Shown here: positions 8,389 to 16,703 of the stretch, in pieces
Position numbering within the stretch: the first letter of the stretch is position 1
How the letters are laid out: each line of letters opens with the position of its first letter
From: Parvibaculum sp035325945
Lineage (GTDB): Bacteria > Pseudomonadota > Alphaproteobacteria > Parvibaculales > Parvibaculaceae
Assembly: GCF_035325945.1 (NCBI RefSeq)
Contig: NZ_DAOKYX010000005.1
Coordinates: 67,329 to 131,328 of the forward strand
Direction: 5' to 3'
Length of the DNA stretch: 64,000 bases
Made by a program: the position numbers and the translations under genes
Notes under the pieces: generated by a model
Databases searched by the model: none
The model's input: the letters and a program-made list of their open reading frames with translations, nothing else
Told to the model about the DNA's origin: nothing

Positions 8389-9513
8389 TCAGGCGGCGTT
8401 CTTGGCTTCGAGACGCGCGACGAGCTTTTCCTTCCACTGGATCGGCGCGCCGAGCGCGAGCGCAAGGAGCTTCGCGCGGCGGTAGTGGAACTGCGTGTTC
8501 GCTTCCCAGGTGTAGCCGATACCGCCATGGGTCTGCAGGCTCTCCTGCGCGGCGAAGACATAACCCTCGCTGCCCGCGATGCGCGACGCGGCCGCCGCTT
8601 CCGGCAGCTCCGAGCCTTCATCGTTGAGCATCATCGCGCCGAAATAGGCGTTCGACTTCGCCAGTTCCTTCTTCACATAGATGTCGGCGAGCTTGTGCTT
8701 GATCGCCTGGTAGGAGCCGATCTGGCGGCCGAAGGCATAGCGCTCGAGCGAATAGTCGCGTGCCATTTCGAGCGCCGCTTCCGTTCCGCCCACCTGCTCG
8801 AAGGCGAAGAGCACGGCCGCGCCGTCGAGAATGCGCTGAAGCTGCGACCAGCCCTGCCCCGCGGGCCCCATCAGTTCAGCGGCCGCATCCTTGAAGGTCA
8901 GGCGCGCATGCTTCCGGGTCGGGTCGATGGTGCGCACATCCTCGCGTGAGACGCCCGCCCCCCGGAGGTCCACGATCGCAAGCGAGATCGCCTGCTCGCC
9001 CGTGCCGCCGGAATTGACGACCACCACGGCGATGTCGGCAATGCCGCCATCGGCGACGGGCACCTTCTCGCCATTCACCTTGCCGCCGGCAAACGCCGTC
9101 TCGATATTGCGCGGGCTCGCGGCATGAAGGCCTTCCGAGAGTGCGAGCGTGCCGATGATCTCGCCGCTGGCGAGCTTCGGCAGCCAGTTCTGCTTCTGCT
9201 GCTCGGTGCCGAAGAGCTTGATCGCCTCGGAAGCGAGATAGACCGAGGAGGAGAAGGGAACGGGCGCCACGGCGCGGCCAAGTTCCTCCGCGATCACGCA
9301 AAGCTCGAGCGCGCCGAGGCCGAGGCCGCCATAGGCTTCGGGGATCGCCGTGCCGGTGAGACCCATATCGACAAGACCCTGCCACACCTCTTTCGCATAG
9401 GGCTCGTCGCTGTCGAGAATGCGGCGAGGAACGGAGTAAGGGCACTTGTCGGTCAGAAACTTGCGAACCTGCTCCTTGAGCAGCTTCTGGTCATCGGAGA
9501 AATCGAAATTCAT
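8389..9513 (-). CDS. Acyl-CoA dehydrogenase, partner subunit with HGGIGYTWE
   Basis: 374-residue acyl-CoA dehydrogenase family protein, first gene of a two-gene unit with 7114-8343. The N-terminal domain has the conserved GLTGTAIPEAYGGLGLGALELCVIAEELG block. The middle domain is divergent and lacks the usual SEPxxGSD signature (TLALSEGLHAASPRN instead). The C-terminal domain has YAFGRQIGSYQAIKHKLAD, and SLQTHGGIGYTWEANTQFHYRRAK carries a Glu just after the GGIG loop. The start at 9513 has GGGAGG four bases ahead; an in-frame GTG at 9543 lacks support. The two divergent subunits probably form a heteromer in which only one contributes complete FAD and catalytic elements. Confidence 0.9.
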   Translation of the reverse strand: MNFDFSDDQKLLKEQVRKFLTDKCPYSVPRRILDSDEPYAKEVWQGLVDMGLTGTAIPEAYGGLGLGALELCVIAEELGRAVAPVPFSSSVYLASEAIKLFGTEQQKQNWLPKLASGEIIGTLALSEGLHAASPRNIETAFAGGKVNGEKVPVADGGIADIAVVVVNSGGTGEQAISLAIVDLRGAGVSREDVRTIDPTRKHARLTFKDAAAELMGPAGQGWSQLQRILDGAAVLFAFEQVGGTEAALEMARDYSLERYAFGRQIGSYQAIKHKLADIYVKKELAKSNAYFGAMMLNDEGSELPEAAAASRIAGSEGYVFAAQESLQTHGGIGYTWEANTQFHYRRAKLLALALGAPIQWKEKLVARLEAKNAA

Positions 9514-10019
9514 GCGCCTCCCGGCTCCCTTGTTGTGCGGCACATATCCGGCCGGCCGATCGGCAACGGCTCGAAGCTGTCGCCCATCAGCCGTGCCTCC
9601 ATTGGATACGGCCGAAATCCGCAGTTGGACCGACGCCGCATGACACGGGCGCCCATCCGCTTGGCGCGCATTGTTCCTGCAATTTCACGCTCTGAAAAGG
9701 GCTTAGCCGTTGACGTTGCGTCCGCTTGGGCGTCCGCTTGAACGTCCACCCGGTCATCGGCTTGCGTGGGCCNNNNNNNNNNNNNNNNNNNNNNNNNNNN
9801 NNNNNNNNNNNNNNNNNNNNNNNNNNNNNNNNNNNNNNNNNNNNNNNNNNNNNNNNNNNNNNNNNNNNNNNNGCGTCCGCTTGGGCGTCCGCTTGAACGT
9901 CCACCCGGTCATCGGCTTGCGTGGGCCGCCTTGCATGGAGGATTCGGGGATTAATCTCCCGATAACCGGCCGCCGACATACTGAGTGTGCGCATTTCCAC
10001 CCCTGCCGGATATCCATTC
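9514..10019. other. Gene-free stretch containing a 100-N gap
   Basis: No convincing gene. Reading frames here have no recognisable protein character, and several cross the N run. The stretch holds the upstream region of the acyl-CoA dehydrogenase operon, the gap with its duplicated 55-base flanks, and the region before the gene at 10020. Confidence 0.5.
9718..9927. repeat. N gap (9773-9872) with identical 55-base flanks
   Basis: Bases 9718-9772 and 9873-9927 are identical over 55 bases and directly abut the 100 N on each side. The copy itself contains an internal tandem GCGTCCGCTTG. Either two contig ends overlap by the assembler word length, so the gap is artificial, or a tandem repeat with a long unit could not be resolved. 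Confidence 0.85.
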
Positions 10020-10562
10020 ATGGCGAAGGCACAGTTCCACAAGAACCAGCGCGTCTATGTCAGACCCGTCGGTACATGGGCCGTTATCGAGCGCGTGGTT
10101 CCCCATTGGGTGAAGGATGTGGATGAGCCGCTGCGCGTCTTCTACGACGTCGGGCTCGGGCGGGATTTCCACGCTGAGGAACTTCAGACCGAGCAATCGG
10201 CGGAACTGACCGAGATCGACCCTGCCATGGAAGAGTGGCGCGTGGTGCGCGCCGCCAACAAGTGGCGTTCGGTGGAGGAATGCGCCGGCCATCCTGTTCC
10301 CGGCACCTATCCCGTCATCGTCACCGGCAGCACGAAGGAAGGCGGTGGCTGGCGCGTGCCGGGCGTCGAATACGACCTTTCGCCCGACCGCATCGAGCTT
10401 CAGGCGCGGATCATGGCGGCCTCGCCCAAATTCATGGTGCTGCTGCGCCGGCTCATCGAATATGCGCAATCGAACCCCGAGAACCTCCCAGAAGAGCTGC
10501 TGGTACTGGCGCGCGACGCGCATACCGTGATGGAGCAGACGAAGAACAACGCGCCGTCCTAG
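10020..10562 (+). CDS. Conserved hypothetical protein
   Basis: 180-residue protein that I do not assign to a named family. It opens MAKAQFHKNQRVYVRPVGTW and has charged and aromatic stretches: a WVKDVDEP-RVFYDVGLGRDFHAEEL block, a segment around PGTYPVIVTGSTKEGGGW, and a helical C-terminus. It has no signal peptide or membrane segment, so it is likely a soluble cytoplasmic protein. The ATG at 10020 is chosen because conserved-looking sequence starts there; a GTG at 9987 would add 11 residues without a better ribosome-binding site. It is a single gene on the plus strand, convergent with the FMN reductase 21 bases downstream. Confidence 0.75.
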   Translation: MAKAQFHKNQRVYVRPVGTWAVIERVVPHWVKDVDEPLRVFYDVGLGRDFHAEELQTEQSAELTEIDPAMEEWRVVRAANKWRSVEECAGHPVPGTYPVIVTGSTKEGGGWRVPGVEYDLSPDRIELQARIMAASPKFMVLLRRLIEYAQSNPENLPEELLVLARDAHTVMEQTKNNAPS

Positions 10563-10583
10563 AACCGCCGCGGCGGCGCCGCT

Positions 10584-11144
10584 TCAAGCCTTCGCGTTAG
10601 CCTCGATCCAGGTCGCGAAGCTCCCCATGAATTTCGTCAGAAAATCGCGCGTCGCGTCGTTCGTCAGATGTCCCTCCTTGTCGAAGAGCGAGGCCGCATT
10701 GCCGATATAGGCTTCGGGCCGCTGCATGACGGGCACGTCGAGAAAGACGAGCGACTGGCGCAAATGATGATTGGCGCCGAAGCCGCCAATGGCGCCGGGC
10801 GACACGCTGACCACGGCCCCGGGCTTTCCGGCCCAGGCGCTTTTCCCATATGGCCGCGAGCCGACATCGATCGCGTTTTTGAGGACGCCCGGGACCGAGC
10901 GGTTATATTCCGGCGTGACGAAGAGCACGGCATCAGCCGCGCGGATCCGCTCGCGAAATTCGACCCAGACGGCGGGCGGATGCTCATCCTCGTCCTCATT
11001 GTAGAGGGTCAGCGCGGCGATCTCGACGATGCCGGGCCTGAGCGTTTTGGGCGCAAGCTTAGCCAGCGCATGCGCCATCTTGCGATTGTAGGATTCCTTG
11101 CGGAGGCTGCCGACGAGAACGGCGACTTTGCGTTCGATGGCCAT
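10584..11144 (-). CDS. NADPH-dependent FMN reductase family protein
   Basis: 186-residue flavodoxin-fold quinone/FMN reductase of the SsuE/ChrR/YieF type. The phosphate-binding loop GSLRKESYNRK is at residues 13-23, and the signature TPEYNRSVPGVLKNAIDVGSRP is in the middle, followed by a WAGKPGAVVSVSPGAIGG flavin-contact loop. The start at 11144 has a good AGGAGAG. Such enzymes transfer two electrons from NAD(P)H to quinones, chromate or free FMN; the exact substrate is not readable from sequence. It stands alone, facing the unknown gene at 10020. It could supply reduced flavin to a monooxygenase, but nothing here shows that. Confidence 0.88.
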   Translation of the reverse strand: MAIERKVAVLVGSLRKESYNRKMAHALAKLAPKTLRPGIVEIAALTLYNEDEDEHPPAVWVEFRERIRAADAVLFVTPEYNRSVPGVLKNAIDVGSRPYGKSAWAGKPGAVVSVSPGAIGGFGANHHLRQSLVFLDVPVMQRPEAYIGNAASLFDKEGHLTNDATRDFLTKFMGSFATWIEANAKA

Positions 11145-11263
11145 GCGAAACTCTCCTCATACCGGAAAGACGGGGCCCCCACGCCGATCATTGATCCGGC
11201 AAGGCTCCTGCCGCAAGGCACCGCTGTCAAGCCGCGTTGAGAAGGCGAGGAGAAGCCGGCGCG

Positions 11264-11881
11264 TCATAACGCCATGGCGAACCAGACCGGATCGTGCGGG
11301 CGCGGGTTTTCGCGCGGCAATTCCTCAAATCCATAGGCCCGATAGAAGCCGAGCGCGCGATCATTGACCGGGCTCACGCCGAGATGCACGCCACGCGAAC
11401 CGGCACCCCGCATCGTGTCGAGCCAGCGGGTCATCAGCTTCGCCCCCATCCCCTGCCCCTGAAGGCGCGGCAGAAGATTGATATGGAGATGCGAGGGATA
11501 GCGCTCGATGATGGCGCGCGGCGTCCGCCTCGGATGGTGGATGATGAAGGCCGCGATCTCGTCGGCGTTCCATTCCGCGGCCCGCTCCGGCGACGGGTCG
11601 GCATATTGGGGACGCAGCCCCGGCCACCACTCCGCTTCGAGCTTCAGGTCGAAGGCGGGCGTATCGACCGTTCCGACGATGTAACCCGCAACGCCTTGGT
11701 CATCCACCGCAACGAACGCGCTTTCGGGCTCCAGCTGCGCGTATGGCGCCGCCCAGATATGCCCGACGAGCCGGCCGTCCTTGTAAAGATGAGTGGCGTC
11801 CTTGCCGCTCGCGCCGGTCAGAAGTGCGATCTCGTATAGCGCGTCGATGTCGGCCGGCTGGACGGGGCGAATATGGGGCAA
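11264..11881 (-). CDS. GNAT-family N-acetyltransferase
   Basis: 205-residue acetyltransferase. The acetyl-CoA pyrophosphate loop is visible as LPRLQGQGMGAKLM (R/QxxGxG/A), followed by the family's C-terminal HLGVSPVNDRALGFYRAYGFEEL. The N-terminal half (IRPVQPADIDALYEIALLTG, then AGYIVGTVDT) resembles GNAT domains of the O-GlcNAcase-associated type, but no hydrolase domain is present. The start is a TTG at 11881 preceded by GGAGAG; no ATG or GTG occurs in frame before the domain. Substrate unknown. It is divergent from pepN, and the shared 218-base region contains repeated GACCGG elements. Confidence 0.85.
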   Translation of the reverse strand: MPHIRPVQPADIDALYEIALLTGASGKDATHLYKDGRLVGHIWAAPYAQLEPESAFVAVDDQGVAGYIVGTVDTPAFDLKLEAEWWPGLRPQYADPSPERAAEWNADEIAAFIIHHPRRTPRAIIERYPSHLHINLLPRLQGQGMGAKLMTRWLDTMRGAGSRGVHLGVSPVNDRALGFYRAYGFEELPRENPRPHDPVWFAMAL

Positions 11882-12099
11882 GGGACTGTCTCTCCGGTTT
11901 GCCGTCCGAAACGGCGTCCATGCGGAGGAATAGAAAAGAGGCGACCGGTCCGGTCAAGTCCCGGCATTGACCGGATTTCCGCCCTGACCGGGCCTTGCAA
12001 GCCCCCGTTTGCTTCCGCCGAAATTTCGCCCTATCAAGCGCTTAATGTTCTAGACTTTGTTAAGTTACTCTCGCTGCGCGGCTCCGGCCCCGTGGCCGA

Positions 12100-14622
12100 A
12101 TGTTGAGCGCCGCCATGCGAACCGAAGAACCGCGCGCCGTCCGCCTTCAGGACTATGCACCCCCCGCCTTTCTGATCGACGAAGTGACGCTCGAGGTCGA
12201 GCTCGATCCGGCTGAGACACGGGTTCACGCGCGGCTCAAAATGCGCCGCAACCCGGATTCGAAGACGCCAAAGGCCCCGCTCGTGCTCGACGGACAGAAG
12301 CTCGCGCTGCACGAGGTCCGCATCGATGGCGAGACGCTGAGCGGAAACGCCTATCAGGTGGACGGCGAGCATCTGACGATCTCCGAGGCGCCCGATGCCT
12401 TCACGCTCGAAACCGTGACGACCTGCGGGCCCGAGGCCAATACGGCGCTTACCGGCCTCTATCTTTCCAACGGCATCTATTGCACGCAGTGCGAGGCCCA
12501 GGGCTTCCGCCGCATCACCTACTATCTCGACCGGCCCGACGTGATGGCCGTCTTCCGAACGCGCATCGTGGCGGACGAGAAGGCGCTGCCGGTTCTTCTC
12601 TCGAACGGCAATCTCGTCAAATCGGGACGTCTCAAGGGCGGCAAGCACTTCGCCGAATGGCACGACCCCTTCCCCAAGCCCGCCTATCTCTTCGCGCTCG
12701 TGGCGGGCGATCTCGCCCATGTCGAGGACAAGTTCGTCACCGCCTCGGGCCGCGAGGTGATGCTCAGGATCTTCGTCGAGCGCGGCAACGAGGACCGCTG
12801 CGCCTATGCGATGGAAGCGCTGAAACGCGCCATGCGCTGGGACGAGGAGGTGTTCGGCCGCGAATATGATCTCGACATCTTCATGATCGTGGCGGTCAGC
12901 GCCTTCAACATGGGGGCGATGGAGAACAAGGGCCTCAACATCTTCAACGACAAGTACGTTCTCGCCCGCCCCGACACCGCCACGGATGCGGACTATGCCG
13001 CGATCGAGGCGATCATCGCCCATGAATATTTCCACAACTGGACCGGAAACCGCATCACCTGCCGCGACTGGTTCCAGCTCTGCCTGAAAGAGGGGCTCAC
13101 GGTCTTCCGCGATCAGGAGTTCACGAGCGACATGCGCTCGCGGCCCGTCAAGCGCATTGCCGATGTGCGGCTTCTCCGCAGCCATCAGTTCCCGGAGGAT
13201 CAGGGCCCCCTCGCGCATCCCGTGCGGCCGGAAAGCTATATCGAGATCAACAATTTCTACACGGCGACCGTCTACGAAAAGGGCGCCGAGCTTTGCCGGA
13301 TGATCCACACGCTTGCGGGGCCGAAGCGCTTTCGCAAGGGTATGGATCTCTATTTCGAGCGCCATGACGGCCACGCGGCGACGGTGGAGGATTTCCTCGA
13401 CGCGATCAGCGACGGCGCCGGGCTCGACCTTGCGCAGTTCAGGCGCTGGTATTCGCAATCGGGAACGCCGGAAGTGCTCGTGACCGGCCGCTATGACGCG
13501 GCGCGCGAAGCCTACACCCTGAAGATGACGCAGGTTTGCGCGGCGACGCCCGGACAGGCCATCAAGGACGCCTATCACATTCCCATCGCGGTCGGTCTTG
13601 TGGGGCCCGACGGCAAGGACATGCCGCTGCAACTCGAAGGCGAGGAGAAACCCGGTGGCAGAACGCGCGTGCTCTCCCTAACCGAGAGAACGCAGAGCTT
13701 CCGTTTCCGCAATGTGACGGAAAAGCCCGTGCCGTCCCTGCTCCGCGACTTCACGGCGCCGGTGACGCTGACGGCAAATCTGAAGGAGCGCGACTGGGTC
13801 TTCCTCATGGCCCATGACAGCGATCCCTTCAATCGCTGGGAGGCTGCGCAGCGTTATTCGAGCGGGCTTCTCATCTCGATGGTCGAGGCTGTCAGGACCG
13901 GCGGCCGGAGGCGTCGCGGCGTCGCCTTCGCGGAGATGGTTTCGAGCGTTCTCGCCGACAAGAAGATCGACCCCGATTTCGCGGCACAGATGATCACGCT
14001 GCCCGGCGAGCAGACCATCGCGCAGCTTATCGGCAAGGATGTCGATGTGGACGCGATCCATGAAGCGCGTGAAGCGCTGCGNNNNNNNNNNNNNNNNNNN
14101 NNNNNNNNNNNNNNNNNNNNNNNNNNNNNNNNNNNNNNNNNNNNNNNNNNNNNNNNNNNNNNNNNNNNNNNNNNNNNNNNNTGCCCCGAGCGCGTCGAGG
14201 CGCTCGACCGCTTCTACGGGCAATGGAAGGGCGATCACCTCGTCATGGACAAATGGCTCGCCATTCAGGCGATGTCCTCGCTTCCCGGCACTCTCGACGA
14301 GGTCAGGCGGCTCATCGAGCACCCGGCGTTTACCATACGGAATCCCAATAAGGTACGCGCGCTCATCGGCAGCTTCGCCACTGCCAACCAGCTTCGCTTC
14401 CATGCCGCCGACGGAGCAGGTTATGCTCTTGTCGCGGACAAGGTTCTGGAGCTCGATCCGCTCAATCCGCAGGTTGCCGCGCGGCTTCTGGGCGCATTCA
14501 AGAGCTGGCGGCAGCTCGAACCGGGACGGCGCAAGCTCATGTCGCGGCAGCTTCAGCGCATCGCCGGGACGGAAGGCATCTCGCGTGACGTCTTCGAGAT
14601 CGCGACAAAAACGCTTGCCTGA
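12100..14622 (+). CDS. pepN: Aminopeptidase N (PepN), interrupted by an N gap
   Basis: M1-family zinc metallopeptidase that removes N-terminal residues from peptides in the cytoplasm. The exopeptidase motif GAMEN is at residues 272-276, and the zinc site HEYFH is at 308-312 with the third ligand Glu331 in LKEGLTVFRDQEF. The following DUF3458-type domains and the helical C-terminus (WLAIQAMSSLPGTL...) are present. The 100-N gap at 14082-14181 falls in the C-terminal domain. Both sides read in one frame as drawn, but the 840-codon total is short of the about 870 residues usual for PepN, so the true gap is probably longer. The ATG at 12100 or the one at 12115 could start translation. Confidence 0.93.
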   Translation: MLSAAMRTEEPRAVRLQDYAPPAFLIDEVTLEVELDPAETRVHARLKMRRNPDSKTPKAPLVLDGQKLALHEVRIDGETLSGNAYQVDGEHLTISEAPDAFTLETVTTCGPEANTALTGLYLSNGIYCTQCEAQGFRRITYYLDRPDVMAVFRTRIVADEKALPVLLSNGNLVKSGRLKGGKHFAEWHDPFPKPAYLFALVAGDLAHVEDKFVTASGREVMLRIFVERGNEDRCAYAMEALKRAMRWDEEVFGREYDLDIFMIVAVSAFNMGAMENKGLNIFNDKYVLARPDTATDADYAAIEAIIAHEYFHNWTGNRITCRDWFQLCLKEGLTVFRDQEFTSDMRSRPVKRIADVRLLRSHQFPEDQGPLAHPVRPESYIEINNFYTATVYEKGAELCRMIHTLAGPKRFRKGMDLYFERHDGHAATVEDFLDAISDGAGLDLAQFRRWYSQSGTPEVLVTGRYDAAREAYTLKMTQVCAATPGQAIKDAYHIPIAVGLVGPDGKDMPLQLEGEEKPGGRTRVLSLTERTQSFRFRNVTEKPVPSLLRDFTAPVTLTANLKERDWVFLMAHDSDPFNRWEAAQRYSSGLLISMVEAVRTGGRRRRGVAFAEMVSSVLADKKIDPDFAAQMITLPGEQTIAQLIGKDVDVDAIHEAREALXXXXXXXXXXXXXXXXXXXXXXXXXXXXXXXXXXCPERVEALDRFYGQWKGDHLVMDKWLAIQAMSSLPGTLDEVRRLIEHPAFTIRNPNKVRALIGSFATANQLRFHAADGAGYALVADKVLELDPLNPQVAARLLGAFKSWRQLEPGRRKLMSRQLQRIAGTEGISRDVFEIATKTLA

Positions 14623-14884
14623 GCGACGATGACTGGAACCAGAGAGCGGAAAGTGAAGGCGCATGAGCCTGCCCGGTGAGTCCCAAATGCATCGCTCCGC
14701 GAAAAGCGACCTGCCGCCACTGGACAATGGGCGGACGGGCCAGAATCATCGGATTTCATCAGGCGATTCGTTCGGGGTGGGAGCGGAGCGCAGCGGAAGA
14801 CGGCCTATTCCGGGGCCTCTCGACCCCCGGCATGCCGGGAGGCGGGCAGCCAATGGCGCTTCGCACGAGGTGGTACAAGAGAGT

Positions 14885-16696
14885 ATGTCCGATGCGAGCA
14901 CGAGAGCGGAGTATCCAGCCTGGCAGCAGCGAGCGGCACAGAGGCGCCCCTCCCTGCCCATGAGCGTCATGATGCGCACCGCCGTGGTGCTTTCCGGCGC
15001 GGCGCTGGCCGGCATCGGCACAGCCCTTTATCTCCAGGACGGATTTTCGCGCGGCCTCGCCTTTGCCGGGCTGCTGGCTCCGGGCTTCGTTGCTCTTGCC
15101 TATGGCATGGTGCGGATGCGCGAGCGCAAGCTCGAGGCGGAGGCGGCTCTCGTCGAAAACCAGCTTCGCTTCGACATGGCCTTTGCGGGCGCGCGCTGCG
15201 GCATCTGGGACTGGGATCTGACGGCCAACCGGGTCTACTGGTCGTCGGCCATGTTCGACATGCTGGGCCTGCGCCAGCCCTCCAAGCGGCTATCGCCGGC
15301 CGAGATCAAATCCCTCGCCCATCCCGATGACGCGCATGCGATCGACGAGATCATCGGTGCGGCCTCGCGCGCCTCGCGCTCCTACGACACGGTTTTCCGT
15401 CTGCGCCATGCCGATGGAAGCTGGGTCTGGGTCAATGCCAAGGGGCAGGTCTGGGGCGGCGGGCGCATGGCGGGCGAGCGGCTCGTCGGCATCACCATCG
15501 ACATCACCGAACAGAAGCTCGCCGAGGCGCGCGAGCATGAAGCGACCGACCGGCTGGTCGACGCGATCGAAAGCATCGGAGAGGCATTCGCGCTCTGGGA
15601 TCACGACAACCGTCTCGTGACAGCCAACAGCAAATTCGCCGAATTCCTGCACCTTCCCGTCGACCGGATCGCGCCGGGCACGACGCTTGAACAGGTGATG
15701 GCGGATGCGGGCATCGGTTCGGACTGGCCGCGCGCGGGCGGCATCGAGGAGAGCGTCTGGGAGATCAGGCTTCCATCGGGCCGCTGGCTCCAGATCAGCG
15801 AGCGGCCGACCAATAGCGGCGGCCATGTGAACGTCGGCACCGACATCACACCCATCAAGGTTCAGGAATCGGCGCTGACGCAGAACAAGTCCGCGCTTGA
15901 AAAGACCGTGCGCGATCTCGAAGCCTCGCGCCTCAAGCTGCAGCATCAGGCGCGCCAGCTCGTCGATCTCGCGGAGAAATACGCCGCCGAAAAGACCCGC
16001 GCGGAATCGGCCAACCGCTCGAAGTCCGAATTCCTCGCCAATATGAGCCACGAGTTGCGCACGCCGCTCAATGCCATCATCGGGTTTTCGGAGATGATGG
16101 AGACTGGCCTTTTCGGCCCCCTCGGTTCGCCCAAATATCAGGAATACGCGCACGACATACGTTCGAGCGGCCAGCATCTTCTCGAACTCATCAACGACAT
16201 TCTCGACATGTCGAAGATCGAGGCCGGGCGCATGACACTCGAAAAGCAGGCGACCGATCTTTCGACGGTGATCGAGGAATCGCTCCGGCTGGTATCCGGC
16301 CGCGCCGAAATCGCCTCCGTGAAAGTGCTGAACGAGGTCGGCGAGCTGCCACAGGTCGAGGCCGACAAGCGGGCGATCAAGCAGGTGCTGCTCAATCTCC
16401 TGTCGAACGCGATCAAGTTCACGCCCGCGGGCGGTACGATCCGCGTCCGGGGCGGAGCGGATGAAAGCTACATCGCTCTCGCAGTCGAGGATTCAGGCAT
16501 CGGCATCCCTGCCCATGCGCTGCCGAAAATCGGCCGCCCCTTCGAGCAGGTGGAAAGCCAGCACTCCAAGCGGCACAAGGGCACGGGCCTTGGCCTCGCG
16601 CTCTCGCGCTCGCTTGTGGAGCTTCATGGCGGCACTCTCACGATCGAGAGCACCGAAGGCGTCGGCACGCGCGTGACCTTCACCCTGCCGCTCTGA
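14885..16696 (+). CDS. PAS-domain sensor histidine kinase (PleC/DivJ-type)
   Basis: 603-residue membrane histidine kinase. Two membrane segments lie near the N-terminus (around MMRTAVVLSGAALAGIGTALYL and GLAFAGLLAPGFVALAYGM). They are followed by a PAS/PAC domain (IWDWDLTANRVYWSS...VGITIDITEQ), a second PAS (EAFALWDHDNRLVTANSKF), a coiled coil, and the HisKA box FLANMSHELRTPLNAIIGFSE. The catalytic domain has NLLSNAIKFT (N box), VEDSGIGI (G1) and KGTGLGLALS (G2). The H-box neighbourhood is typical of alphaproteobacterial PleC/DivJ kinases that phosphorylate DivK, but the pairing is inferred. The start at 14885 follows AAGAGAG. An in-frame ATG at 14663 would add 74 residues of atypical, membrane-free sequence. 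No response regulator is adjacent. Confidence 0.88.
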   Translation: MSDASTRAEYPAWQQRAAQRRPSLPMSVMMRTAVVLSGAALAGIGTALYLQDGFSRGLAFAGLLAPGFVALAYGMVRMRERKLEAEAALVENQLRFDMAFAGARCGIWDWDLTANRVYWSSAMFDMLGLRQPSKRLSPAEIKSLAHPDDAHAIDEIIGAASRASRSYDTVFRLRHADGSWVWVNAKGQVWGGGRMAGERLVGITIDITEQKLAEAREHEATDRLVDAIESIGEAFALWDHDNRLVTANSKFAEFLHLPVDRIAPGTTLEQVMADAGIGSDWPRAGGIEESVWEIRLPSGRWLQISERPTNSGGHVNVGTDITPIKVQESALTQNKSALEKTVRDLEASRLKLQHQARQLVDLAEKYAAEKTRAESANRSKSEFLANMSHELRTPLNAIIGFSEMMETGLFGPLGSPKYQEYAHDIRSSGQHLLELINDILDMSKIEAGRMTLEKQATDLSTVIEESLRLVSGRAEIASVKVLNEVGELPQVEADKRAIKQVLLNLLSNAIKFTPAGGTIRVRGGADESYIALAVEDSGIGIPAHALPKIGRPFEQVESQHSKRHKGTGLGLALSRSLVELHGGTLTIESTEGVGTRVTFTLPL

Positions 16697-16703
16697 TCCT
16701 CCG

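Noticed and set aside
6940..8949. 669-codon open frame on the plus strand across mltF upstream region and two acyl-CoA dehydrogenases
   Set aside because: Covers the terminator at 7049-7080 and runs antisense to two well-supported genes; no ribosome-binding site or domain.
9510..9749. Short minus-strand frame between the acyl-CoA dehydrogenase start and the gap
   Set aside because: GTG start without ribosome-binding site, Arg/Met-rich product without motif, overlapping the promoter region of the dehydrogenase operon.
12034..13632. 532-codon open frame on the minus strand within pepN
   Set aside because: Mirror of the PepN catalytic domain whose GAMEN and HEYFH motifs are intact on the plus strand.
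14663..14884. N-terminal extension of the PAS kinase to the ATG at 14663
   Set aside because: The 74 added residues have no domain or membrane character, contain a CCCGGCATGCCGGG palindrome, and the ATG at 14885 has its own AAGAGAG.
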